Origin: Heterobilharzia americana
Lineage: Eukaryota; Platyhelminthes; Trematoda; Strigeidida; Schistosomatidae
DNA: 64,000 nt
Direction: 5' to 3'
Assembly (NCBI GenBank): GCA_944470555.2
Contig: OX104127.1
Coordinates: 158,075,276 to 158,139,275, forward strand
Shown: positions 1 through 11,100 of the stretch, piece after piece
How the letters are laid out: each line of letters starts with the position of its first letter
How positions within the stretch are numbered: position 1 is the stretch's first letter
Notes under the pieces: model-generated
What the model was told of the DNA's origin: nothing
Seen by the model: only the letters and a program-made list of their open reading frames with translations
Database searches by the model: none
Program-made: the position numbers and the translations under genes

Positions 1-340
1 CATCTTGATCACCTCTGTCTTCTCTACGTTCATGTGAAGGAAGTATCGTTTTCGCTGTCTCACCTCGCCTCTTCTGTCAACTTGTTAGTTTTGGCGTGTA
101 GATGTTGGAGTTTGTGCTGCAAAACATAAGACATAAATGATGATCGGTGAAATCCAAATCCTCTTCTGGGGTCTTTCCATTAGTCAAACAGTGAATGTTC
201 ATCTTCTCGCTCCTCACAGTTGTCTGTTGCATGATCCAGTCAACCACTATGAGGAAGATGATCGGTGATAGTAGGCTGCAACGTTGTCTTACCTGTCAAC
301 CTGTCTTCACTTCACTTCAAAGGCATCAGTGAGCTTTCCA
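1..340 (-). mobile_element. RTE-like LINE family A fragment, enters from left edge
   Basis: This is a minus-strand piece of the reverse-transcriptase region of the commonest LINE in the window. It matches the corresponding part of the long copy at 8872-10318, including the block around the catalytic F-x-D-D motif (about 130-165) and the following stretch near 200-340. It is cut by the window edge on its 3' side and truncated on its 5' side near 340. The reading frame is broken. The clade assignment (RTE, SR2/Perere-3-like) rests on the domain motifs of the longer copies. Confidence 0.75.
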
Positions 341-394
341 TTGATGTTTGTTAGTTGGTTGGAGGCAATCGACAGGAAGCCGTAGACTGAGATT

Positions 395-592
395 ACGTGC
401 TTGTTGGTATTTGTCAGCAACGTGTATCTTGAACTCCAACGGAACTGATATCCCCTCTGTGCTATTCGAATCCGCATACGGTAGTGTTCCAGTCGCAGAT
501 GTTACCACTGCGTTATTTGGGCCACAGCTGACCTCCTATAGGACTGGACTAGATATTCTGATTTGTGATGCCTGTTTAACTGGTGACACGTT
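395..592 (-). repeat. SINE family gamma copy (tRNA-headed)
   Basis: This is one of several copies of a third SINE family; others are at 23625-23775, 24940-25275, 33440-33590 and 42940-43275. The shared blocks are a segment ending in 'ggaactgatatcccctctg', a tRNA-like box region and a 'gacctcctataggactgga' block. The ribozyme-like 3' part is missing here. Confidence 0.6.
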
Positions 593-775
593 TGCATCCA
601 GCCGCCAAACCTAATCCAACTTTCCCTATCCTAATACATCGAGGAAGGCGGTAGTTCGGGGTACACATCACGTATCTAAGCCACCTGTGTTGATGAATGT
701 TCACAATCTCATCAATCAACTTGCCTGTCTTACCCATCACCCTTTGTCTGACTTCATTGCTCATACAAAAGCAAG
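592..775 (-). mobile_element. RTE-like LINE family D, short C-terminal fragment
   Basis: The minus-strand translation (within 576-851) reads like the C-terminal tail of a LINE reverse transcriptase: S-N-E-V-R, then G-K-x-G-K-x-x-D-E-I-V-N, then H-R-W-L-R, with an R-L-P-R block. The same kind of segment lies near the 3' end of the longer family D copies at 13750, 21838 and 35480. It is only about 180 bases long and is not functional. Confidence 0.6.
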
Positions 776-1204
776 TTACAATTAGATCGCAGTGAGCATA
801 TACAATAATCAGATAAATATATGAATATTTAGCTGCATACGGTCCAAACATTAAGCTACCTTAAAATAGATGTACACTATGTTCAAAGTGATGAAGGTGG
901 ACTCTGTATATCTGCGTAGAATTGTTACTGTTGATAATCCTACTACTCAAACTACTACTGCCATTAAATATAAAGACAGTTTACATATTATAAATTTTAT
1001 GATGAAATTTTAGGTTTCATAGGGATGAATGAATAATTCGTCGGTGGGCGGGAACGGAAGTCTCTTAATTACTCTTCAGAGCATGAACAATTGCTTTCAA
1101 ACTCTAAAACGGAACTAGATACTTATTAAAGACAAAAATAAAACAAATAGTGAAACACTTACTTTTTTAAAGAACCCAAAAAATAACACGGAAATGGAAA
1201 GTAT

Positions 1205-1560
1205 CGACATATATGTGTGTGTGTGTGTGTGCCTGTGTGGAGGCCAATAGAGACAGAGGGAGGTATATCAATCATTTGAAGATGTATATAGTTGGGGACT
1301 GTTCTCCGTGAATAAACTATTCTTTTTTTTTTGAAGAGGGAAGTCAACACGTTTAAAGTGGATGGAGTTAACAACACACACACACACACACATAAAAGGT
1401 GATGAACTTTAAAAGGGGGGACACCAACATCTTGTTGTCGGCTCTATTCAGTTGATTGCAGTGTCGATCAGCTCCACTAACATTGATCCTTCCTTGTGAA
1501 CGGGAAATAAGTGTAAAAACATAGCCCCCCCCCATCTCCCCCGCTCCCCACCTACACGTA
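1205..1560. repeat. Simple-sequence cluster: (TG)n, (CA)n and C-rich tract
   Basis: A (TG)n run lies at about 1213-1231, a (CA)n run at about 1375-1393 and a C-rich stretch at about 1524-1552. No coding signal was recognised between 865 and 1848; the short open frames here are low-complexity or isolated. Confidence 0.8.
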
Positions 1561-1847
1561 TGTACACAGAGGGTAAAGACTAAGGAGAGTAATATGATGT
1601 ATGATGAAGAAATAAAAGTAGGGAAAAGTCAACATTTGATAAAGAAGGCGAATGGAACCAGTTTGATTGACTTCTCTGGTGATATTGGCTACAATTTTTT
1701 CCATCAAAACAATGGTAGATATTTATTAAAATTAAGTGGAATAAATTCTAAGAGAAAGAATATTTTAACATTTTTCTTTTACTCATGATTATTTCATAAT
1801 AAGCTAATCTATTTATCGACCAAAAGTAATTTTAAACACCTCTGTAA

Positions 1848-2718
1848 TTATTATTATTTATTATTTTTCCATTGGGTTCCTAGTGGAACTATACGGCTTC
1901 ATTAGCACGCCTCCATTGCACTCTGTTCTCTGAAGTCTTTTGAAACTGGTGTAACGACTGCCTACAAGCTTTCAGTTCTTCCTCACATGATCTTCTACAT
2001 ATCACTCTCAGACGTTCACCTCATCGTTTCCCCTTTGGATTCCACTCCGGGGGTGTGGCCTATCGTGTGATGTCCGCAATCCGTCTTTTCAGTGTATGCC
2101 CAATCCATCTCCACTGTCTTCCTTTGCATATTTGTTGGGTGATAGGTTCATGGTTCGTTGGTTCGTTGTCAGCCAGAGTTTCTTGTTGCTTATCTCTATT
2201 ATTGCTGGACATCTGATCTGATGCTCAGTATGGATGAGCGAAGGTGGCAGCTGTTGATGTATGTCTGTAGTTTTTTGGAAATGCTTTTCACGACACACGA
2301 AGTTTCTGAATTATATAGTAGCACTGACTTGACTGAATCAGTGTTGAAGATCCGGATATTGTTCATGCTTTGTTCTGAGTGCAGTAGATCTCCACACCGA
2401 TTATTTGAGATGATCAAAGTAAGGCCTGTCTTGCTGTCTTTCCGATCCTGGATACTTTGACATCCTCATCTACGCCTCTGCCGCCTGTAGTTGAAACGAT
2501 GCTGCCTAGATAGGTGAAAGAGACAACTTCATTTAGGTTTCTTCAGTTAATGGTGATTGGTGTCGTTGTTGGTTGGGTATCTTCATCTCCTCTGTCTTCT
2601 CAACATTTACTTGAAGTCCTGTCTCCTTTCGCTGCCTCTCCTGTCAACATGTTAGTTTTCGCCTGATGATCTTCGAGTTTGTACAACATTAGACATAAAT
2701 CGTCGGCGAAATCCAGTA
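1848..2718 (-). mobile_element. RTE-like LINE family A, 3' end copy
   Basis: On the minus strand this copy runs from just after the F-x-D-D catalytic block (about 2690-2710) to the 3' end at about 1850. It finishes in a TTATTATTATT-type tail read on the plus strand, typical of RTE elements, which end in short tandem repeats rather than poly(A). Several frame breaks are present. The 5' part, including the endonuclease, is absent. Confidence 0.8.
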
Positions 2719-2744
2719 ATAATAATCATAATAAATTTTGATTT

Positions 2745-2985
2745 GGTGGAGATTTATTGATTGATTTTTGGTTGGTATCCATCGCAGACTAACATCAGTT
2801 GCAGAAAAATTGCAATACTTGGAAGCACTGGTAAGCTGAAGGTCTTTGGTTCGATTCCTGCTGGTTTGGGGTTCATGATTGTGCACTGCTGATTAACCTC
2901 ATATTAGGACAAATTAGGTGTTCGCTGTTCTCATGTTTCCAATGATTCTCCAGTTGATGTCAGACCATGATGAATACCAACTTGA
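2745..2985. repeat. SINE family beta, rearranged inverted pieces
   Basis: A minus-oriented piece (about 2770-2800) is followed by plus-oriented tRNA B-box sequence (about 2848-2862) and a plus-oriented 3' tail ending near 2982. The tail resembles the beta 3' ends at 8210-8250 and 7670-7700. The ribozyme core is not preserved. Confidence 0.5.
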
Positions 2986-4130
2986 AGAATGATATATTTG
3001 CTTCATTGCGTACCATAATTTTGACTATCGTACAGAATTCTCATTGTACAACATGTGTAAAACATTAACAGTGGTACTGTTTAACAGTACTTTTTATTTA
3101 CCCCCTGAGTTCCAAGTGGAACATACGGCTTCACTAGCACGTCGCCATTTCACTCTCTTCTCTTCAGTCTTTTCAATTTGGCTCGACCGCTAACCATCAC
3201 CTTTCATTTTTTCCTCACACGATCTCCTCCTTGTCACCCTCACCTCAGACGCCCAACTCATCGTTTCCCATTACGGTTCCACTCAACGGCCTGGCACTTA
3301 TTGTTCTCGGATGGTCTCCTCAGCGTATGCCCAATCCAATCCACCTCCTTTTTTCCTCTTCTGCATATTTATTGGTCGATAAGTTCTTGCTTCGTTGGTT
3401 GGTTTGTTGCCAACCAGAGTGAGTTCCTCCTTGTTTATTCTTTCTGGCCTTCTGATCTGATCTTCAGTATCGAGTAAGCGTAGGTGGCAGCTGTTCATTT
3501 ATGTTTGTAGTTTGTTGGAAATGCTTTGGTAAGGGGCCAAGTCTGTGAACCATCACACAGAAGCACTGAGTGACTTGACTGAGTTATTATTGGAAATCCG
3601 GATGCTGTTCACACTTTATGCTGAGTACAGTGCAGTGGAGTAGATCCCCACACTGATTTCAGATTAGTCAAGGCCCCTCTCGCTGTCTTTCCGATCTTCG
3701 CTTTGACGTCCTCATCTATGCTTAATAAAGGATAGGAGTTAATGAAACGGAAGAGTAGTGGCTGAGTTATGTCAGACAGTCTGAGTTTCCTTGTATCAAA
3801 TGTTGGTTAAGCGAAGTATTTTCTTTGAAGTTAGTGAGTAAGATATGAGGGAACGAAGAAAGATCAGAAGAAAAGCAGAGGCCAAGATAGATCATGCTTG
3901 ATCTGTTTATGGGACAAGGATCATTGAACTGAAGTAGTTTATATAGATCTTGTTCATATCTAAAGCTGAGTCTAACCATCTAACATTCGGAGGGATTGAA
4001 TCTCAGACCATTTACGGTAGACCATTGACCAATTTCAGTTCAGAAGTTGTTAAACTGAGAACAGTTTAGAGAGGGGCGTGAAGTGTTAGCTGTAGATCAA
4101 GTAAATGCCGACAAAGCACTCTTTTTAAGT
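2985..4130 (-). mobile_element. CR1-like LINE fragment, split by a later LINE insertion
   Basis: This minus-strand element has its 3' end at 2985-3097 and coding remains at 3721-4130. Both parts match the copy at 20655-21810, and the coding part also resembles the plus-strand copy at 11684-12286. The family A LINE at 3098-3720 sits between the two halves. The sequence joins at a C-A-G-T-A-C-T-T/A-A-T-A-A-A-G junction that is uninterrupted in the other copy. Most of the C-terminal coding part is also deleted here. Confidence 0.65.
3098..3720 (-). mobile_element. RTE-like LINE family A, 3' end nested in a CR1-like element
   Basis: This 5'-truncated copy contains the conserved C-terminal coding block and 3' end of family A on the minus strand. 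Its reading frame is interrupted. It interrupts an older CR1-like copy, which gives a relative age: the CR1-like element is older. Confidence 0.75.
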
Positions 4131-4703
4131 TTCTAACATATGAGGTTTTAAACCGGTCGACTGTTTAAAATACCTTCAGAAATGCTAATTTGAACCCTTT
4201 TGTTTGTTTGCTTTGTTACATACAGCTAGACGTAAGAAGACTTCAGGTTACCTACTGACTGTTTCAGTGAATAGCTGATCTGATGCATAAACAATTTATT
4301 ACCTGTTGGATAAGCGTCTTTCAGTACTTTATTCAGTTCCTGGTTTATTCTTCTTCATTCCCCTTTGAAAGCGACGTGTGTAAGGATACACTTCTTTCAG
4401 TTGTACAGCACTTAATTATCATAGTATATATCTTACCGTGTTCATTAAAGAATGCATAAAGAGAACGGTTTTCAGCAATCACCAACTCACATCTTATTTT
4501 TTATCCAGAGGACAATTTTTGAGTGCGGCTGAAGTGTTTAAATACCTGACTATTTTTACACCAGCTAGGACAAATCTTGCTCGGTGCAAGTAACTATGAC
4601 TCTTCTGTTGGTTAAAGGCGCCACCATAAATTGCGTACAAGGGTGTCAACTTGAAAAAGTTCTGGATAGTACGGTTAAGCGGTGTAGGTGTTCATGTTGT
4701 TGG

Positions 4704-5795
4704 TCAAGAAAGTCGGAGATAATATGTTTTTGGTAGTGTTGTGTTTTCTGAGCTGGGTAGTTTAATCATGTTCACCTGTACACCGGTGATTACGACGGTG
4801 AGCATCTTTGCGGTTTCAGTGAATATCAACCAGTCCAGCATGAGAGTTAACTTAGTGGTAATAACGGTCAACGATATCCATATACTATCACCAGTGATGC
4901 GTGTCTCCAAAACGCGCCTGAGAAAGCTGACCATCAGGATTCTGTCTAAGGCACTTGGAACAGCGCAACCGAAAGGTAAAGGAATCCAGCTTCCTATTTC
5001 CAGAATTCACTTTTGTTGAAACAGTTCCAAGAGAGGTGATGTAGTTAGCCTTGCGATGGTGGGTGGTATTCGGTCCGGAATTACACTTATCGTTCGCTGA
5101 GGTCTCGACTTTAACGGTTGTCTAAGAGCAGCCTCCATTTGTGAAATTTTGGTGAGAGGGTTATACGCTTCTTGGAATGTGACCTGCATCTCTTCTGTAT
5201 GATTGTGGAGACCCAGTGAGACTTATCCTATGGATGTATGCCTACGTGGGTGGTGGGTACTGTCAAACTATCTAACTGTTTGGTGAATGCAGATCTGTTG
5301 AAGTCCGATAGTTGGTGGTTTTGGGATTCACTGATCGTTTTTGACAGAGTGACAACACAGTGCTCTGGCAGCAGTATTCGTTTCCACATAGTTGTGATGC
5401 TATGACTGTTTCCTACCCCATGAGACGACTGTTCTCCCAGGTTTTATGGTCTGCTCTGGAAGTGGGAGATTAGCTGAAAACTGGAGTAATGCTCTCTCTC
5501 ATACAGCTGCCTAGGCAGTAAGAGGTGAAATACCTGGGTACCGCCATCTAACTACGATGGAAGGACGGCTGATAACAGCTTTAATTTCTTGTGATGCTAT
5601 TTTGGTCGATAAGAACAAAACATTAAGTGAAACCATAAACTCAAAAGTTATTTTATCTTCTGTGCAATCCTCCCCTCTCCAACTTTTCGGTGACTCTGTC
5701 ATTATTGGCTTATGAGACTTCTGCTTGGATGCATCGATATTACCTGTGTTGAAATTATCTATTAACGATGGATATTGGCTAGCAATATGATTCAA
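4704..5795 (-). pseudogene. Decayed coding block of unknown family
   Basis: Three minus-strand open segments (5795-5511, 5189-5007 and 4934-4704) lie in the same reading frame, separated only by stop-containing stretches. The region looks richer in G+C than its surroundings. Together this suggests one old coding sequence of at least about 1.1 kb that has acquired stops. I do not recognise the protein. An old transposon gag- or ORF1-like protein or a retrotransposed host gene are both possible. Shared frame alone is weak evidence (1 in 9 by chance). Confidence 0.3.
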
Positions 5796-6224
5796 GAGGC
5801 AGTTTTCATACCGTTTGGAACTTGTCGGTCGGATCTACCTGCTTCTCAGTTAGCGTTGTTATTCCCATTAAGATCGAGGGTTTCAAAAGCCTGGGTTACG
5901 ACAGGCATTTCTTGTGTAACGCGTGCAGTATAGTTCCCTGAATTTATAATCCTTTTAGAAAGCAAACATGATCAATTAAGACCATATAGTAACTTTCAGA
6001 ATCTCTAGATTATACACAAATGGTCAATGCATATTAGACTATATTGTAATAAACTTGTACGTCGTTAGAAAATAATGTTGAATCTGTAAGAAGGAAGTTG
6101 TAGAAAAGAATCTTGTTCACAATGACGGCAAGTAAGAAGCGAACGAAATACAGAGGAATAATAATTCTGTATATACAACCTTATTTTCAACAAATTGAAT
6201 AGGCAATAAGGTAAACCTAATGCG

Positions 6225-6860
6225 TGGGGCCAAGATTGGAAAGACAGCAACACAGACCTTCCTGGATTAATCTGAAATAATCAGTGTGGAGATCTACTGC
6301 ACTCCACTCGGCATAAAGCGTCAACAAGATCTGGATTTTCAACACTAACTTAGTCAAGTCACTCAGTGCTTCTAGGTGATGGTTCATAGACTTGGCGCAT
6401 TGCGAAAAGCATTTCCAGCAAACTACAGACATCATACACCAACAGCTGCCGCCTACGCTTCCCCGATACTGAAGATCAGATCAGAGGATCAGAAAAAATA
6501 AAAAACAAGGAAATCACTCTGGCTGGCTGACAAAAAACCAACCAAGAACCTATCGTCCAACAAATATGCAGATGAAGGAATTGGAGATGGATTGGACTGA
6601 ACATACACTGAAAAGACCATTTGGAGACATCAGGCGCCATGCCACACCAGGCCGTTTAGTGGAACCCAAATGGGAAATGATGAGTTGGGCGTCTGAGGCG
6701 AGGGTGACATAGGGGAGATGGTTTGAGGAGGAAATGAAAGGTAATGAGTAGTCGTGGAGCTAGGCTAACGAGATTGGAGAGAAGAGAGCGAGATGGTGAC
6801 GTACTAGTTAAGTCCTATGTCCCACTGGGAATCCAAGGGACAAACAATAATAATAATGAA
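6225..6860 (+). mobile_element. RTE-like LINE family A, 3' end copy
   Basis: This plus-strand copy holds the last ~630 bases of the element: the conserved C-terminal block and the 'cccactgggaatccaaggga' 3' end, followed by an (AAT)n tail at 6846-6858. It is frame-broken and 5'-truncated. The stretch 5800-6225 to its left and 6860-7330 to its right hold no recognisable gene. Confidence 0.8.
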
Positions 6861-7329
6861 AATGTGTGAGGGTATTGATGAAACTGCCTAGCTACCTAGA
6901 CCTGGGTAGTGCGAGGTGGACTTCGACTGTGTAACTCATTAGTTTCAAGTTGAACGCCTAAATCAATGAACTGTACCCTAATTGATCTTCTATACGCCTT
7001 AAGTAGAAAGCTGAGTGCGTTAGCCATAAATTTCACACCTATCAGATGTAAGATAATACTTCAGGACTGGTTTGTAGCTATTCTCAATTTAAGGATGGGT
7101 AATCTCTGGGTCTGACTGGTAAGATACCCAACTACTTATTTATGGATGAGTATACTGCTCTGAGGTCGATTCTCTTGTGTTATACGGGTGTGTAGAAGAG
7201 ATGAAACGATCACATTCCTCGTATGCTGGAATCATCGTGTGAACAATGTCGAGGTTGGATGAAGAGTAAAACAGAAAGGACATAAATCAATCCATAAGTT
7301 TAATAACTTTTACAAACTGAGATAATTTC

Positions 7330-7705
7330 AAGTTGTTATTCATTGAAGACTGACATCAGTTGGAGGAACAAAGGAAACCTGGGAGCACCGGACAGCTGTT
7401 TCGTCCTAGTATGGGACTCCTCAGCAGTGCGCACCCACGACCCCACCAGCAGGGACCGAACCCGCGACCTTCAGGTTCCGCGACCAGCGCGTTACCATTG
7501 AGCCACTGGGTCAGAATCCAATGCTTCATATTTCCAACTTCTGTTAGCTCACGATATAGCGCAAACCGCCACCCAATGTCATCGTTTGAGTATTTGTTCT
7601 CACGGCCATCAGGCTTTGATTCCACCGGTCACGACTTGTCATTGTTCCTTTGCCTTTGTTCCTCCAACTGATGTCAGTCTTCGATGAATAACAACTTGAA
7701 ATATT
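7330..7705. repeat. SINE family beta, divergent inverted pair (stem-loop)
   Basis: The left part (7330-7522) is a full beta SINE on the minus strand: 3' tail, hammerhead, tRNA-like head, and the 'cttctgttagctcacgatat' upstream block. The right end (about 7640-7705) repeats the 3' tail in plus orientation, so the ends form an inverted repeat of roughly 45 bases. Open frames across it are by-products of the repeat. Confidence 0.75.
7385..7430 (-). ncRNA. Hammerhead ribozyme in beta SINE
   Basis: Read on the minus strand: a stem I strand GCACTG, the core CTGAGGAG, stem II GTCC...GGAC, the core CGAAA, a self-complementary stem III segment ending in GTC, then CGGTGC closing stem I (one G-U pair). 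All residues of the CUGANGA / GAAA / NUH consensus are present, so self-cleavage after GTC is plausible. This is a type I layout, open at stem I. Confidence 0.75.
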
Positions 7706-8031
7706 TCCAAATCTCCACAACCCCCTCAAAATTTAATTAAACTGAGATAACTTGGGCATGTACTGCACATGCTGAAGGCACTACCATCTACCTTGATAAA
7801 GAAATTCATCTCAGGTAGGATTTTGGTTAGAAGAGAGTTATGCACAAATACATCACATTGCTAAGATAAACTTCGTCTTCTAATTACGTTATCGAAAGTT
7901 ATACGTGTAGTAAGGAGTATGATGGCTTGAATCGATGCATATCTGTGACAGATTCTATGTATAATTTGTTTATCTCTAGTTGTTATTCATCGAAGACCGA
8001 CATCAGTTGGAGGAACAAAGGAAACCTGGGA

Positions 8032-8077
8032 GCACTGGACAGCTGTTTCATCCTAGTATGGGACTCCTCAGCAGTGC
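8032..8077 (-). ncRNA. Hammerhead ribozyme, left arm of palindrome
   Basis: The core CTGAGGAG is present, with GAAA preceded by T instead of C. That makes the closing pair of stem II a G-U wobble. GTC cleavage triplet and a perfect 6-bp stem I (GCACTG with CAGTGC) are present. It is probably still active or weakly active. Confidence 0.65.
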
Positions 8078-8141
8078 GCACCCACGACCCCACGAGCCTG
8101 AAGGTCGCGGGTTCGATCCCTGCTGGTAGGGTCGTGGGTGC

Positions 8142-8190
8142 GCACTGCTGAGGAGTCCCATACTAGTCGGACGAAACAGCTGTCCAGTGC
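8142..8190 (+). ncRNA. Hammerhead ribozyme, right arm of palindrome
   Basis: GCACTG, CTGAGGAG, a GTCC...GGAC stem II with a 10-base loop, CGAAA, a palindromic stem III segment, GTC and CAGTGC follow in order. Every core position fits the hammerhead consensus and stem I is a perfect 6 bp. Confidence 0.75.
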
Positions 8191-8719
8191 TCCCAGGTTT
8201 CCTTTGTTCCTCCAACTGATGTCAGTCTTCGATGAATAACAACTTGAAATAATTCCAAATCTCCACAACCCCTCAAAATTTAATTGTTTATCTCTGTTTA
8301 ACCTGATAAATTATATAAATATACCTTTTAAATGTTAACTGACCATATGTAATCAAACTAAAGCAGAGAGAAGATAATAAATACTTTAGTAGAATTGAGG
8401 TTATTTATTATTTATTTTCAATGTAATTATTAAAGTGATTAAAAATCACCTGTGGTGAATAAAATCTACTGCATGAAATAAGCAAAGATCCTTTCTAAAA
8501 ATAAATCACCTTTGCGTGAGATATCTGTCTACTGAATCTGTTCAACTAATTATTCTATCTACTGCCTATATAACTAGTTTCCTTTCTTGTCAACACTCTA
8601 AAGATAATGAAAGTCTTGAATAGGAGATAAAAAGTTGAATGAGAGAGCATGTTATTAAGTCGAATAATTGGTGAATTTTCTCTAGGAAATATCACAGACT
8701 GGCATTATTTGTAGATGAA

Positions 8720-8800
8720 TTGAAAATCTATGAAGACTGGATAGCTATTTTGTCCTAGTATGAGATTCTTCAACAGTGCGCTCTCATGAAACTGTCACGA
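8720..8800 (-). repeat. SINE family beta, degenerate hammerhead part
   Basis: A minus-strand remnant of the beta hammerhead region with changes in the core (TTGAAGAA in place of CTGAGGAG, and ACAAA in place of CGAAA). It is not expected to cleave. The tRNA-like head is missing. Confidence 0.5.
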
Positions 8801-8871
8801 ATCGAATTCACAACAATCACATCTTGCTGTAATGAAATCTCTTCATTCTTTAGTGATAAAATGACGCATAT

Positions 8872-10318
8872 TATTATTGTTATTTATTATCTATCCTTGA
8901 GTTCCTAGTGAAACATAGGGCTTTAGTAGCACGTCTCCAGTGCACTCTGTTCTCTGCTCAGAAGCTCTCATTTCTTCCTCACATGATCTCCTCCGTGTCA
9001 CCCTCACCTCAGGCGCCCAACTCGTCGTTTCCCATCTAAGTTCCACTTGAGCAACTGGCCTGGCGCGTGATGTCCCCAAATCGTCTTCTCAGTGCATGCC
9101 CAATCCATCTCCACTTCCTTCTGCATACTTGTTGGGCGATAGGTTCTTGCTTCGTTGGTTCGTTGCCAAACCAGAGTTCCTTGTTGCTTATTCTTTCTGG
9201 CCATCTGATCGTCAGCAATGAGCGTAGGCAGTTACTGATGAATATCTGTAGTTTGTTGGAAATGCCTTTCGTAACGCGACAAGTCACTGAACCATGTAGA
9301 AGCACTGACTTGACTGAATTGATGTTGAAAATCTGGATGTTGTTCACACTTCATGCTGAATGCAGAAGATCTCCACACTGGTTTCAGGTTAATGAACGCC
9401 TGTCTTGCTGTCTTTCCAATGCTGGCTACTTTGACGTCCTCGTCTGTGCCGCCACTGCCTGTAGTTAAAATAGTGCTGTCTAGATAGGTGAAAGAGGCTA
9501 CTTCCTTCAAATTTCTCCCGCTGATGGTGATTGGAGCTTGTTATTGTTGTTGGTGGCGTTGATTGGGTATCTTCATCGCCTCCGTCTTCTCTAAGTTCAC
9601 TTGAAGTGCTGTATTCACTGCCCTGCCTTGCTTCTTCTGTCAACTTGTTAGTTTTTGCCTGTAGATCTTCAAGTTTGTGTGACATTAAACACAAGTCATC
9701 GACGAAATCCAAATTTTCTAGGATCTTTTCCCCGGTCTAGCCAGCTTATCCTGCTCTTCTCGCTCCTCACGGTTTGTCGGATGATCCAGTTCATCACAAT
9801 CAGGAAGATCATTGGTGATACTTGTCGGCAACTGTGTCTTACTCCTGTCTTCACTTCAATTCAAATGCATCACTGAGCTTTCCACTGTGGATCATTTGGC
9901 ATGTGGAGTTTTCATATAGTTGTTGAATGAGGTTGATAAAGCTTAGTGGTATTCAGTAGTGTTGAAGCAGCTGCCTGCCAAATTACTTCTCGGTCGACGC
10001 TATCAAAGCCTTTTCAAAGTCAATGAAGTTGAGGTAGAGAGTTGCCATTCTGCCATTCTATGCTTTGTTCTATGATGATGCGTAGGGTTGCAATTTGGTC
10101 CGCACATGATTTGTACTTCCTGAAGCCAACCAGCGTGTTCCGGTGGTAATTTTGAATCCACAGCATCCTTTAATCTCTCCAGGATGATGCGGCTTAATAT
10201 TTTGCTTAAGATGGACAACAGCATGATTCTGCGCCAGTTCTTGCAAATACTTAGGTTGCCCTCCTTCGGGAGTTTGATAAGATAGCCCTTCTTCCAATCG
10301 CCAGGCACCTTTCCTTTC
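8872..10318 (-). mobile_element. RTE-like LINE family A, longest copy (RT domain to 3' end)
   Basis: On the minus strand, going from 10318 to 8872, the following are visible. First come the first RT blocks (P-G-D-W-K-K-G, then N-W-R-R-I-M-L-L). RT motif A reads D-F-E-K-A-F-D-S-V-D-R-E at about 10025-9988. The catalytic motif reads F-V-D-D instead of F-A-D-D at about 9710-9695. Then come the C-terminal block and the 3' end with an (AAT)-like tail near 8875. The endonuclease domain is missing (5' truncation at 10318) and the frame is shifted several times. The full element would encode one endonuclease-RT polyprotein. The motifs fit the RTE clade; SR2 or Perere-3 are the nearest schistosome names I would test. 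Confidence 0.85.
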
Positions 10319-10319
10319 T

Positions 10320-11100
10320 TCTCATATTCTCATCAACGCCATCAGGATAATTATCAGTGACTGATGGGTTAGAAATATCTTTAAACTGTCTATAGATCAA
10401 GTTAATATGGATTCCTGTGTGTGTATGTGTCTATAGGTATGGAGAAAGTAGCATTTAGAGGGAAGAGAAGAAAATGTCTTATTGAACATTTATCTGACTT
10501 ATTATTTTCCTGAATACTTCACAAACTCTTTGAAAATAGAACTTGAAATATACAATTTTATTATTTATGTATATGCCTGTTTTACTGGATCGAATTGTCC
10601 AATCTTCGTGTTCTGCTGGATAACGTCTTGACGTTTGAAGGGATGGATATGAGGTTCGAATCTCCATTAGAACAACATAACTTTGCACTTCGCATTTTAG
10701 TGTCAGATCAACCATTCATAACCAATTCATTGTAACCAGTAATTACATATTACATAATGGATTACAAATATACAGAGGACAATTGTTACGAATATTCTGG
10801 TCAAGAAAATAAATTGAGCGCCAAATTTGATTTACTCAGAATAAGAATATATCCTGATTTAATGCTAGTGTTTTGAGAATGAAAAGATAAGATACCTTTA
10901 GAAATGAAACGTTCCGGAAAATCTTGTGATTCTCCAGACATCTTGAAATCAACTTCCATACTACAGCTTATAAGTCTTCGCCGTTGATTGGATGGAGTTC
11001 ATCTGCCAATCAGTCACTGTCTCGGAAAAAGTAGCCATCTTGACTCAGTCGCCTGAGGGATAATGTTCTGGGATTTTAAATTTTTAAAAATCCACTTCTC
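10320..11100. other. No gene seen
   Basis: AT-rich sequence with only short, isolated open frames. I recognise neither a repeat family nor coding conservation here. Confidence 0.5.

Larger units (their letters stand above)
7978..8253. repeat. Near-perfect palindrome of two divergent beta SINEs
   Basis: The left arm (7979-8091) and right arm (8129-8242) are reverse complements, with only a few differences and a 2-base insertion in the right hammerhead loop. The ~37-base centre holds a single tRNA-type B-box (GGTTCGATCCC) in plus orientation. Each arm carries a hammerhead core. The element's head is central and its tails point outwards. Confidence 0.85.

Noticed and set aside
7927..8268. Pair of opposed open frames with nearly the same protein on both strands
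   Set aside because: They arise because the region is a palindrome; the frames are not protein genes.
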